Of a DNA stretch of 64,000 bases, positions 11,340 to 21,291 are shown piece by piece. Within the stretch, counting starts at the first letter, position 1. Every line of letters begins with the position of its first letter. The stretch lies in contig NC_087096.1 in NCBI RefSeq assembly GCF_963855985.1, positions 15,252,001-15,316,000 of the forward strand, read 5' to 3'. The position numbers and the translations under genes were made by a program. The notes under the pieces were generated by a model. That model ran no database searches, was not told the origin of the DNA, and was given only the letters and a program-made list of their open reading frames with translations. The DNA comes from Ostrinia nubilalis. Its lineage: Eukaryota; Arthropoda; Insecta; Lepidoptera; Crambidae.

Positions 11340-12215
11340 CTCAAAAGGTCTCTGCCGAACAGATATAAAGAAAACTGTACTGATGAGGAGTTGGACGATA
11401 ATGAAGTAGCCATATTACCTCCGGACGAAGTGGACGAAATGACTGACATGGAAGAAGGTTCTGGCGACTTCTTCTAGTAATCCAGTATATTCTGAAATTC
11501 AGCTGGTATCTAATACCGCAAAACAATGGGCTTATTCCACTATTCCCCATTGACAATCCCCGTCAACGGGGAAAAGTGAACTTTTTGTTCACTAATCCCC
11601 GTTAACGCCAATTGGAGCTTATAATGGGGAATAATGAACTAACAAGTTCATTAATCCCCGTTATATTAGGATTTTATTTTTAACGTAATGGGGATTAATG
11701 AACTTTTTAGTTCATTATTCCCCATTATAAGCTCCAATTGGCGTTAACGGGGATTAGTGAACAAAAAGTTCACAAAACTTCAAATATTTCTATCGTTGAC
11801 TTTCGTCCAATTCTGTAATCAATAGATTATCTTCAGCTTCAGAGGCAAAAAATGGTATTGGCCTTAGTCATTCGTGTTTTAGACATGTCCCTAGTGAATG
11901 CATGGATTATTTATTATTTACAACGAGGTAAATAAAGATGAGACATTGAAATCTAGAAAGATTTCAAGCGTAGGGTTTTTTCTTGGATAAAAAAATCGGG
12001 AGGCAAGGCAAGCAAACCTGCACCAGGTACATATGAACGTCTTTTACAACCTGTGAGGTTTAACAATATGATCAATATTGACGACTATATGATGAAGAGG
12101 GACAAATAGAGGCATTGCCAGGGAGAAGATTGTAAAAAAAAATCTTATTTTTTGCGCTAAATGTGAAAAAAACACTCTGCAGTGATTGTTTTATACCTTA
12201 CCATACAAAATAAGT
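11340..12215 (+). pseudogene. piggyBac-type transposase remnant
   Basis: Three separated plus-strand patches agree with a piggyBac transposase. At 11358-11483 is an acidic N-terminal stretch (DEELDDNEVAILPPDEVDEM) ending in TAG. At about 11850-11925 the sequence reads VIRVLDMSLVNAWIIY, the helix near the third catalytic Asp region. At about 12135-12215, in two frames, is the C-terminal cysteine-rich domain CAKCEK..LCSDCF..YH. Most of the catalytic core (the DDD residues) is missing, and frameshifts separate the patches. A foldback element (11576-11773) sits between the first two. Non-functional. Confidence 0.7.
11576..11773. mobile_element. Compact foldback with CCCCGTTAACG words
   Basis: Almost perfect inverted arms of about 90 bp (11576-11668 and 11685-11773): GTGAACTTTTTGTTCACTAA, then CCCCGTTAACGCCAATTGG. 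Shorter self-complementary words (TCCCCGTCAACGGGGA, GTTCATTAATCCCC) repeat within and beside the arms. Non-coding. Confidence 0.75.
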
Positions 12216-12269
12216 TCCTAAAACTTTATGTTTAAAGCTGTTTACGGACAAATTTTCAAATGCTGCTAA

Positions 12270-12502
12270 TCCCAACTAATATTATAAATGCGAAAGTAAC
12301 TCTGTCTGTCTGTCTGTCTGTTACGCTTTCCCGCTTAAACCTCGCAACCGATTTTGATGAAATTTGGCATAGAGATAGTTTGAGTCCCGGGAAAGAACAT
12401 AGGATAGTTTTTATCCCGGTTTTTGAAACAGGGACGCGCGCGATAAAGTTTTTCTGTGACAGACAAAATTCCACGAGGGCGAAGCCGCGGGCGGAAAGCT
12501 AG
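12270..12502 (+). mobile_element. Lep1-like non-autonomous Helitron with GTCT microsatellite
   Basis: It begins TCCCAACTAATATTATAAATGCG after an A and ends GCGGGCGGAAAGCTAG before a T, the A|T target and TC...CTAG ends of Helitrons. A hairpin-forming GCGAAGCCGCGGGC lies just before the 3' end. The microsatellite is CTGT(CTGT)n near the 5' end. Other copies: 19406-19630, 27514-27732, 48248-48504 and 54895-55151. Confidence 0.85.
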
Positions 12503-13460
12503 TTTTCTTATAATTGTTATCTTTTATTATTTCTGATCACATGTCCCCACTGTCATATTTATAGGACAGGCTGACTCAGCATTAAAGGCACTATTTTTTT
12601 ATTTTTATTATTTTTTCTTAGCCTATTATGAACTTAGTTTCAAGATTTGATCAAAAAATTCCAAAGATTTCGATGCTTGGGAAGTAATGGGTTAATAAAT
12701 TCAGTGTATTCACGAAAATAATTACACACAGCACTAGAGTCGTATCGGAACTGAGTGAACCAAGGGTCTTGCGATAGGAACTTCCGACCCGAGTGATAGT
12801 TGAACACAGACTGCCTAGTACTGCTGTACTGTACTGTCAAGTTTCATCAAAATCTGTTTAGTAGTTTTTGCGTGAAAGTGTAACAAACATCCAGACATCC
12901 ACACAAACTTTCGTATTTATAATATTAGTAAGACTGGTAAGAAGTAAGATAGTAAGATGAATTATTTTAGTTATTTGTTTACTTATAATAATATTTATTT
13001 ATTTATTTCTTAGCTCTGTCTGATAATGGATCTGGAGGAGATGCAATGGCCACCTCCGTAACAAAACAATAGAACCCTATGGAGTTTGGGCTTGTGTGAT
13101 TCGCCTTGACGAATATTTCGTATCCAGGGCCCGATGATGGAGCTGTAAAGGGGCAGATTTTTTTTTCACTATGTGACTGTCTTTATTTTGTACTTAATAT
13201 ATATTTTACATATTATACCTATTCGTGTTTCATTATGAATCGAAATATAAAAGACTTATTAAACTCTATTAAAAATTTAAATTAATTTATCAAGTTTGAA
13301 TACCTCATTCTACCTTAAAATTAATAACTTAAATCAAGTCTTAATACGGTCACGGCTCAAGATTTTTTTGTCCATTTCAGCGTTCTTTTTACTCTTTTGA
13401 CGTTGCGTTGACAGCTTTTACCTAAATTCGCGCGGAATATTTTTGTGAAATGGCTCTTAA

Positions 13461-16278
13461 TGACAAAGTTATCAGGTTGCTCCATATAAACGGTTTCCTT
13501 GAGGTCACCGTTTAAGAAGGCAGTCTTCACATCCAGATGTTCTATCTCCATGTCATGTTCTGCTGCTATGGCCAGTAAAGTACGAATAGTTGAATACCTT
13601 ACAACGGGAGAGAAGGTCTCCTCATAGTCTATACCGTACTTTTGAGTATAACCTTTGGCTACCAGGCGAGCTTTGTGTCTTAATATTTCGCCATTCAACC
13701 CCCTTTTAATCTTGAAAACCCATTTACATTTCACAGGTTTCTGTGAGGCAGGCAGGTCAACCAAAGTCCAACATTCATTTTTAATGAAGGAATCGTACTC
13801 ACAAGACATTGCTTTCTTCCAGTGTTCAGCATCTGGCCCTCCCAGTGCTTCCTGTACAGTCTGCGGGTTGTCAGCATCCGAGGACGTCTTTACCATGGCG
13901 GCACACATAGCATCCAATGTGTCACTGTATTCTTCAAGCTCTGAAGTTCCAGTAGTGCTTTCTTCACTCTCCTCTGGAATATAAGTTTCATCCGCCGGAT
14001 CATCGGGCTCTGATGAGCTCGCAGAATCATCTATTGTGATTGTACTGTGTCTATCTGCGACGTGGCGCTGTGTAATCTGTGTTGTTGGCGCTAAATCTAT
14101 GTCATCAGATAAATCAGTATCCACAATAGATGTTTCTGTCTGTACAGAACGTGGAATAGATAGGAATTCAACACATTTTGTGTTCTGAGATAAATTATCA
14201 TCATGTGACATTTTATGTACAATTTCATACTCCAAAAATGTAACATCTCTGGCCTTTACAACTTTTGTCGGGTCTGCTGGGTCTAAAAGTCTGTACCCCT
14301 TTGTCTCATTACAATAACCGACAAATACATATCGCTTGCACTTCGAATCCAACTTAGTCCTCTTGGGATTCAGTGCGTAGGCCATACATCCAAAAATACG
14401 TAAGTGACTGATAGATACCTTTTTCCCGCACCACTTTTCCTCCGGAGTGCTGTTCAGGACGGCCTTGGTGGGACAGCGGTTCTTGATGTACACAGCTGTG
14501 TTGACAGCTTCCGCCCAGTATCGCTTCGGCAGCTCTGCGTCTTGGAGCATGCACCGTGCGGCCTCCATCACTGTCCTGTTAGCACGCTCCGCCACCCCAT
14601 TTTGCTGTGGCGAGTGAGGAACAGTTGTCTGGTGCCGAATACCATTATTCTTCAAGAATATCTGAAATGCATTATTAATGTATTCACCACCATTATCACT
14701 TCTTAATATTTTTATCTTTTGGCTAGTTTCATTTTCTACCAATGCCTTAAATTCCTTGAATTTTTCCAAAACTTGACTTTTTTCTTTGAGAAAATACACA
14801 AATGTTTTTCTACTGTAATCATCTATGAAAAGTAAAAAATAACGTGCACCACTAAATGAGGGGCTTTGCATTGGTCCACAAAGATCAGTGTGCACCAGCC
14901 CTAATACTTCTGTGGCCCTGTTACTGGATTTCTTTGGAAACGGTAATTTACTTTTCTTCCCTTCAAGACATGAAATACAGTTATAAGTTTCAAATTCAGA
15001 ATTATCATAAGAAATACCAAGTGCCATACCTCTTTTCAAAAGATTCATGCTTCTGCGGTTGAGATGACCAAGCCTCCGATGCCATACCTTCTCCGAGAAG
15101 CTTCCAGTAGTTGCACTTTCACCATCAGCAGCAGCCACGCTAGCTACTAAATTTGCCTGTGGGGATGAAGCTTTAAACAACAGTTTCTTTTCAATGTCAA
15201 GCCTGTAAACACCTGCATCCAAAGTTGCAGTTGCTAAAACTGATGACTTATGGTCATATACTGTGCACTTTTGGGAACTGAATACAACTTTATAACCTTT
15301 TTCTGTCATAGCATTAACAGATAGTAAATTTGTGGTTAATTTAGGTACATAATACACATCACTAATGTCTCTAATATCACCATTTTGTAATTGTAATTTC
15401 ACAGTCCCGCGTCCCGCAGTATACAAGACTTCCCCGTTAGCCACTGACACTGGTAATGACTTTTCACTCACAAAATCACTAAATTGCTCTCTATCACGAC
15501 ACATATGACGAGTTGCACCACTATCCACGTACCAGAGATCCTTCTGTACGTTGGCCGATAATGCTGTGAGCAGCGCTTCAGATCTGGACTTCTCCTCCGT
15601 CTTTGGTTTGGTTTTTTTCTTTGTTGTCGGACAATTTCTGATAAAATGACCAACCTTTTTGCATCCAAAGCACTTCGGTGGCTTTCTTATGGCTGCTAGC
15701 GCTGTCACATTTTCATGTTTGTCATCTCGCCGAATATTCTCTTGCAACAGTTTTCCTTTGATGTTCTCCGTTGACAACTTCACATTTGAATTTTCAATGG
15801 CCATGATGAGTGGGTCATAATCTTCAGTAAGACCGCTCAGCATCAATACAGCCACAAAGTCGTCATCCACCGGAGCTCCAATATCACTGAGCTGCTGGGC
15901 CGTGTCGCATATTTTGTTCAAGTAGCTCTCCATACCTGCACACTCCTGCAGCTTGGTGCCGAAGAGCACCCGCAGCAGGCCAAGTCTGCGACATAACCCT
16001 CGGTCCTCATACGCCTTTTGTAGGTTGCTCCACGCTTCGTGCGCCGTGGCAGCCGTTCTAATGTGTGGGAAGACCGCCGGGTGCACTGACAACGCAATAC
16101 GCGCAAGTGCCTTCTGCACGTACCTCTCATGTGCTGCATCGTGGCTCCCATTTTCCACGTATTCCCAAAGATCTTCGTGTATCAGCACCATCCTCATTGT
16201 GAACTTCCAGGAATGGTAATTTTCGATGCCTTTTAACTTCTCCACAACGAGGGACGAGGCGCCGGTACCGTTTGCCAT
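13461..16278 (-). pseudogene. copia-type Gag-Pol, N-terminal two thirds, cut in the reverse transcriptase
   Basis: A single open frame of about 940 codons starts at ATG 16278. Order of domains: Gag with YHSWKFTMRM (about 21-30); CCHC knuckle CFGCKKVGHFIRNC (203-216); aspartic protease WYVDSGATRHMC (249-260); pre-integrase HRRLGHLNR (400-408); integrase core with the DDE triad at about D465, D528 and E564 (HTDLCGP, RSDNGGEY, QQNGVAERAN); and RVT_2 from about 830 with motif A HLDVKTAFLNGDL. At 13457-13460 (TTAA) the frame runs into the inserted block; the last roughly 33 codons of the open frame (to 13357) are foreign. The rest of RT and RNase H lies at 5197-5363 and 1781-2558. This part has no stop, so the copy is not ancient. 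Confidence 0.92.
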
Positions 16279-16364
16279 GTTGCCGGCCGGGTGTGGAACG
16301 AATGGTTGTTCGAAATTTTGTCAAGAATTGCAAATTTCGACAAAATATTATTACTTTCGCGCAT

Positions 16365-16378
16365 CTGGGCCCATAACC
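16365..16378 (-). other. copia primer-binding site (initiator tRNA-Met anticodon arm)
   Basis: Minus-strand GGTTATGGGCCCAG directly follows the LTR. Its complement CTGGGCCCATAACC is the anticodon stem-loop region of insect initiator tRNA-Met, the half-tRNA primer known for Drosophila copia. Confidence 0.85.
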
Positions 16379-16564
16379 TGATGGGTTTGGCCAAAATAAA
16401 CTAGATTTATTTAGTATTATCAGAGATTTATTTTGGTAATTAAAACACAGGTTACACAGCGCAACAACCATCGAGAGCGGAAGAGACAAACAGGAAGTTG
16501 AATTGTCACTAACAAACGTCACTGTCAAACACTTTTGCGTTTAGTTTGTGTTTATAATCTAACA
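16379..16564 (-). repeat. copia 5' LTR
   Basis: It starts (minus strand) TGTTAGATTATAAACAC and ends CCCATCA, immediately before the primer-binding site: TG...CA ends, 186 bp, short as in copia-type elements. The partner LTR is beyond the left edge of the window or destroyed, so neither LTR divergence nor TSD can be read. Confidence 0.75.
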
Positions 16565-16749
16565 GTCTGAATGTTTATGAATAGTTAATACTCGTATGTA
16601 ATTAAGCTTTTGGAACTTCAACAGAATGTCAGCTCTCAGCCATTACCTACGAATACACCATCCTAGACTGCATCCCACTTAACACCAGGTGCGATTGTGG
16701 ACAAATACTTGCCTTGTTTTGCATAAAAAAAAAGAATATACCTTAATAA

Positions 16750-16873
16750 CTAACGCACGTATTCACAAACATTGAGGTGAGGTTACTATGAGGTCTCACA
16801 GTGCGCGTGGCCGCATAGGGTCACACACGAACCAATCACAGAGCACTATTCAACGCTCTGCGTTCGATTGGCG
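16750..16873 (+). repeat. Dispersed repeat also present at 44460 and 51107
   Basis: ACACACGAACCAATCACAGAGC and neighbouring words (CGTATTCACAAACATT, ATGAGGTCTCACAG, AACGCTCTGCGTTCGAT) match the minus strand of 44460-44571 and 51107-51218 with scattered mismatches. Its class is unknown. The rest of 16565-17618 shows no gene and no other repeat that I recognise. Confidence 0.55.
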
Positions 16874-17618
16874 GTATACGAGAGAATAAGCGAATGTTGA
16901 TACAACTTGAGACAATAAACAAAAGAATATCAAAATAATAGAACATCCAAATGCTCTTAAAATAATATTGAAACAAAAGAACGAATCTTTCTGTTCTCAA
17001 CTTCGAACTTTTACTTCTTTTGATTGTATTTTTTATGATTCCCAAGACAGCTTGGTTTCAAACTTTATCAAAGTAGTTTGATGGCGATCAAGGTTGTTCA
17101 TACATTGTTAGATTTTCCCGGAAAATGCGGTGGCGCGGAAAATCTCTGAATGTTTTCCCTAATTTCGTTAGCATATTATGTGGGTAGGTATACCTTTTTA
17201 CATTCACATATTATTTACCCACGTTTGAAGCTTTTGTACCCAGAATCATGGACGTTTAATATTATTTATTCATTCATTGTGATTCATTGAGATATTTCTA
17301 ACAACTCCTGATCCAATTTTTGTAACATATCTATTTGAAGTTTGATAGAGCCTCAAAATGTGCCGGCCAGTTAACGGGCGGGAATAGCTCACTTGTAGAA
17401 AGGTGTACCCTTATCTCGCTGTCAGCGACAAAAGTCCTGGATAAAAGGTAAAAATAAATCTTTCTTTATACTAAGTAACAAGAGACGAGGATCCCATTCA
17501 GAATGAATATTGAGTCACAAACTAAATTTTGTTTAATCCTAAATTATCTTCCTATATCCAAAGGACAGGTGCTGCAGGTGCTAACATCACCAACGATTGT
17601 AGGTATGTACCTACTTTA

Positions 17619-18076
17619 TCTATACTTATTATAAATCTGTAGAGAGGTCAATTTTGTACATTAAATATATTTTCAAAATAACTATCAGGGGGTGATTAGT
17701 GATCAGTAAAATTTTTGTCTGTCTGTCTGTCCGTCTGTATGTTCCTTATAGAAACAAAAACTACTCGACGGATTTTAACGAAACTTGGTACAATTATTCT
17801 CCGTACTCCTGGGCAGGTTATAGTATATTGAGGAATTCCCACGGGAACGGGAATTAGCGGGAAAATCCTTTTGTATAAAAAATCTAAACCGCTTAAGTTA
17901 GACGCTTGTAATTTGGCATGCAGGTGCCTTAGTAAACTTAAAGCTTAGCTACAACAGGATATTGCAAAATTCCCACGGGAACGGGAGTTAGCGGGAAAAA
18001 ATATTTGTATGAAAAAATCTAAACCGCGTAAGATAGATGAAGGGGGTAAAACGGGATCCACGCGTACGGCCGCTAG
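17619..18076 (+). mobile_element. Non-autonomous Helitron, second family
   Basis: It begins TCTATACTTATTATAAATCTG and ends GGCCGCTAG before T. Inside are a GTCT microsatellite, two copies of ATTCCCACGGGAACGGGA(A/G)TTAGCGGGAAAA, and AATCTAAACCGC twice. The same family occurs inverted at 43791-44286 and 50438-50933. Confidence 0.75.
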
Positions 18077-18736
18077 TGTTAAATAAATATTAGATAAATA
18101 GATCAATAGTAGTAGCACATGTAGGTAGGTACAGTTACACGTACAGCCAGCATCAAATAGTTAGTGATCGTGACACCCAAAGTAGCCAAAAAGTTCGAAA
18201 CACGTCTTTGTAACAATTGGAATAAGGTTGTGTTGTCAATTTTTGGTCAAAAGTGGTCACTTTGGGAGTCACGAACTATTTGACACAGACACTGATTATA
18301 AAGTGATCGCAAATTATGATTTTAAATTTTACTCCTGAAAACGCTTTACATTATAGGGGCTGGTTACTTTTACTAAATTAACTTATTTGGTGCATATTTT
18401 TAAAGCTGCCGAATATACGTTCCTTAGCATTTTCTCTCAGGATCCTGGCTCCAGTAATCTGTTGAAATGTGGACCCTCTTCAGGCTGTCGTCGACCGTTG
18501 TCCGCACAATCACGTGACGCCAACTGGCAGAGATATGCCCTAACATCTAAATAGATTTCGAAATAAGTTTAAGATAAAGGAATTTTATTTTTTGTTATTT
18601 AAGAGAACCCAAACCTTGTTTACTGAAGCTTTTCAAGTGTATTTACATGATTTTTCTTTTCAGGAAAACTTTTCTGGTCGATTATGAGACATGTAAAGAC
18701 TCCTAAAGAGCAATTTTATTAGTCTTTGATTTTATA
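18077..18736. other. Intergenic, nothing recognised
   Basis: AT-rich sequence without a coding frame that I can support. A weak inverted pair about CAAAGTGACCACTTT-like words lies near 18170-18270. Confidence 0.4.
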
Positions 18737-19396
18737 CAGGGTGGAAACGATAAGTGATCTCAAACGATTATTTCGAAACTATACAAGATATCCAAAAACT
18801 GGTTACTGATCCTGAAAGTGCTTCACGAGCTCTATCCAACGGTACCAATAATAAGTTACAAAATAAACTGGACCGACGATCTGGTAAAGGTCGCGGGAAG
18901 TACCTGGATGCAAGCGGCGCAGGACCGGTCTTTGTGGAAATCCTTGGGGGAGGCCTTTGTCCAGCAGTGGACGTCTTTCGGCTGAAACGAACGAACGAAC
19001 GAACTATCCGAAAATTCAATGTTTCCAGCTTCCATACATTTAGTAGTAGTGGTAGTAACCAGAGTCATGGCACTCATGTCTTGATAATATTATAGCAAGT
19101 AAAGCCTAAAACCAATGTTTTCCATGAATAATTTTAAATAAGAATGCAATTTACAAGTTCATATTAAGTGTTTATTATTTTTTAAAAAATAACACTTCTA
19201 ATATTGTGTGGCTGGCATACATTTAGTATGGAGGCTGAAAACATTGAATTTTCGGATAGATCCAGTTAATTCTGTAACCTATTACTTATACCGTTGGAAA
19301 GAGCTCGTGTAGCACTTTCAGGATCAGTAACCAGTTTTTCGATATCTTGTATAGTTTAGAAATAATCGCGTGAGATCACTTATCGTTTCCACCCTG
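18737..19396. mobile_element. Foldback element, CAGGGTG ends, TA target, carrying an RTE insertion
   Basis: It starts CAGGGTGGAAACGATAAGTG and ends with the complement; TA lies at 18735-18736 and 19397-19398. The arms are about 125 bp, with GGTTACTGATCCTGAAAGTGC on the left and its complement on the right. An RTE 3' fragment with GAAC repeats is inside (18868-19003). A Helitron begins only 8 bp beyond its end. Confidence 0.75.
18868..19003 (+). repeat. RTE retroposon, 5'-truncated 3' end
   Basis: It matches the last codons of the RTE endonuclease-reverse transcriptase (WTDDL.K.., WMQAA.DRSLWKSLGEA, FVQQWTSFG stop in shifting frames) followed by a GAAC(GAAC)n tail. It is dead on arrival, as usual for such copies. 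Confidence 0.8.
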
Positions 19397-19405
19397 TATA
19401 TACTA

Positions 19406-19630
19406 TCGTTACTATTATTATAAATGCGAAAGTAACTGTGTCTGTCTGTCTTACTTTCACGCCTAAACCACTGAACCGATTATGATGAAATTTGGCATAG
19501 AGATAGTTTGAGCCCCGGGAAAGGACATAGGATAGTTTTTATCCCGGTTTTTGAAACAGAGACGCGCGCGATATAGTTTTTCTGTGACAGACAAAATTCC
19601 ACGCGGGCGAAGCCGCGGGCGGAAAGCTAG
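19406..19630 (+). mobile_element. Lep1-like Helitron
   Basis: TC start in an A|T target, TATTATAAATGCGAAAGTAAC, shortened GTCT run, and end GCGGGCGGAAAGCTAG before T. Very similar to 12270-12502. Confidence 0.85.
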
Positions 19631-20191
19631 TTAATCATAAATAAATACATCTTATTTATTCAAGGCTACTTTTCTTTTAGTTAGCTTGCAAAAGTATACT
19701 TGCGCCTGTGAATGGTACCACTGCAATGCTTTCTTTATTTATTGGAGCAAAATGCATCGGAAATTGCAAGAATGACCGCTTTTCAAAGAACAGAGGGTTT
19801 AAAAGACAGGTATAGGTCAATCAAAACGAACTACATGTGGAAGGCCTTTGTTGCTCTATGAACTGTGCTTTAACAATGTTACTGAGAATGGTATTGATAT
19901 TATATTTTTCTCTGTGTAAAAGCTTATACTTTGTAAAGAGGCTTCTACGTTACTATCAGTCAGGTTGTAAGTACTAGTATTATAAGTATTATCTGTGCTG
20001 TAAGGTACTGAAAAATATTGCCTATAAAAGCAAGGTAATTCAGTAATTGAAAATTACTAATTATTAAAAGTATGTTTAAGATGATTGATTTTAGTAATCG
20101 GGTTGGTCGACTGATGATATTTCAGAGAGTATAATAACAAATCGTTATTCATTTAAAAGACAATGGAATATTTAATGAATGTGTTAATAGT
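19631..20191. other. Intergenic, nothing recognised
   Basis: No coding frame, RNA gene or repeat with a partner in the window was seen. Confidence 0.4.
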
Positions 20192-20345
20192 GACTGAGTT
20201 TCTTGCGCTGCTTCTTCTCAGCACTGGCCCATTTATTGTCCCGAAGCAGTGGTAGGGTTAATATTGGGACGTGTAAAAGTGCTTTTTTAAAGCCTATTTG
20301 CAAAAATAAATGAGTTTTATGAGTTTTTTAATGTCTTCACTTAAA
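20192..20345 (+). repeat. Dispersed retroposon 3' tail, partner at 63860-64000
   Basis: GCTGCTTCTTCTCAGCACTG, GGCCCATTTATTGTCCC, GTAGGGTT, GTGTAAAAGTGCTTTTTTAA and AGCCTATTTGCAAAAATAAA are shared, with mismatches, with the minus strand of 63860-64000. The AATAAATGAGTTTTATGA-type ending suggests the 3' end of a LINE or SINE, family not named. Confidence 0.6.
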
Positions 20346-21157
20346 ATTAAGGCACTACGGGTATCACAAGTTCTTACGCTCTCAATCCTTTCGTACTTGA
20401 GTGTTCTCAGAACATTACACGTCCTTAGACATCTTAAGTACATAGTAATTGTACCTACTGACTGTTAGTCGCAACTCGAGTTTCGTATCACCTTCTTGGA
20501 AGGAAGTAAAACTTTACAGAAAATCTACTAAAAGGGAAAACTACTCTCCAAATATACTCATGACTACAATATGCCTTCAGTTATACGTTATTCAGTGACC
20601 AATCCCAGTGCTAAACTTAGTACAATCATCATCACATCAAGAAAAACACTGTACCATCTTATTTCTTTGTGATAGGTGTTACTTTCGAACAGAAATGTAG
20701 CGTGATGTGTTGCGGACTGTAACATTAAAACTTACCCCAAGTTAACGCCAAAACACGGTTCTGCACTACCCGAGATAAGTTTATATTAGCTTTTATTCTC
20801 CCGGATAAATATGTCCCGAGTGGTGTAAATAATTACCGGCTGGTTTACCTTGAAAGGGCGGGCTCCAGGGAGCCGGTCAAGTTACGAGGTTATCATTTGT
20901 TTACATTAGTAGATATTATCTTGTTGTCAGGATCGACGGTAATGTTTTTGAGTAACTTTTGTTTTTGTTTCGAAGTTTTTCGACTCTTTAGCGTGGCAGC
21001 GTTCTTCAAAGTGACTCACGTTGGGCTGCCAGTCGTGGCAGCGTTCTTCAACTTGCTTCACGTTGGGCGCCAGTTGATTGTGAGCTTCGAAGCGAAATAC
21101 ACGTTTGCCAACATACTCCTGCGTCGTGTTCTTCATTTTAAAAAGAACCCAAACCCT
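20346..21157. other. Intergenic sequence before the LINE
   Basis: No gene recognised. TTCTTCAAAGTGACTCACGTTGGGC and TTCTTCAACTTGCTTCACGTTGGGC near 21001-21065 form a short imperfect tandem repeat (period about 42 bp, GTGGCAGCGTTCTTCAA). Confidence 0.4.
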
Positions 21158-21291
21158 CAGTGTCGCAGCGTAGCCCGTTTCGGTCGCACGTTCGCTACTG
21201 TCTAATACCGTGTTACGTTCTCGCGATAAGAAACCGGTTTGCCGCTCGGCGCGGCGAGCCTGCTATACGCAGCTCGGGCCGGTGTTTACTT

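Larger units (their letters stand above)
7954..12691 (+). mobile_element. Dead piggyBac-like transposon, TTAA target
   Basis: TTAA at 7950-7953 and 12692-12695 flanks ends reading inward CCCATTCCTCCCCA and CCCATTACTTCCCA. A short palindrome-like word, TGTCCTATTTTTAGGACA, lies near the left end, and a version (CTGTCATATTTATAGGACAG) near the right end, suggesting subterminal binding sites. Transposase remnants are at 11340-12215. The element has taken in three or more nested elements (7992-10889 with 8478-9582 and 9659-9887 inside it, 11576-11773, 12270-12502), so its true length was only about 1.4-1.6 kb. Confidence 0.75.
7770..12933 (-). mobile_element. Helitron split in two by the piggyBac insertion
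   Basis: The two halves, about 7770-7856 and 12826-12933, together match the Helitron at 33192-33396: TGCCCGCGACTTC, GTTTGTCACAGATCGTCATAA and TTATAGCC on the left, then GTTTCATCAAAATC, AGTAGTTTTTGCGTGAAAG and CATCCAGACATCC on the right, ending near TATTTATAATATTAGTAAGA. The outermost CTAGC end on the left is damaged. About 220 bp of extra sequence adjoining the piggyBac (7857-7949, 12696-12825) are not in the 33-kb copy and may be variant Helitron cargo. Another Helitron 3' end on the plus strand, CAAAAAGCTAG, stops at 7753. Confidence 0.65.
5368..13456. mobile_element. Composite TTAA-flanked insertion in the copia element
   Basis: TTAA at 5364-5367 and 13457-13460 brackets ends that match as an inverted repeat: GAGCCATTTTACATTTTCG on the left and GAGCCATTTCACAAAAATA on the right, read inward, both followed by a GCGAA word. 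The outer copia codons join in frame across it. TTAA duplications suit piggyBac-like elements, but these ends are not CCC(T/A)-type, and the interior outside the nested elements holds no recognisable transposase. The block has grown by later insertions: a SINE, a split Helitron and the piggyBac remnant at 7954-12691. Stretches 5400-6030, 6300-7700 and 12940-13440 show nothing I can name. Confidence 0.65.

Noticed and set aside
12256..12502. Overlapping small open frames on both strands, repeated at 48276 and 54923
   Set aside because: They lie wholly in Lep1-like Helitrons, which are non-coding; the repeat of the frame reflects the repeat of the element.
14404..15062. Plus-strand open frames opposite the copia Gag-Pol
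   Set aside because: Shadows of the minus-strand coding sequence, which has all domains in order.
17690..17760. CRISPR-like short repeats (GTCT words)
   Set aside because: They are the Helitron microsatellite in a eukaryotic genome, with no spacers.
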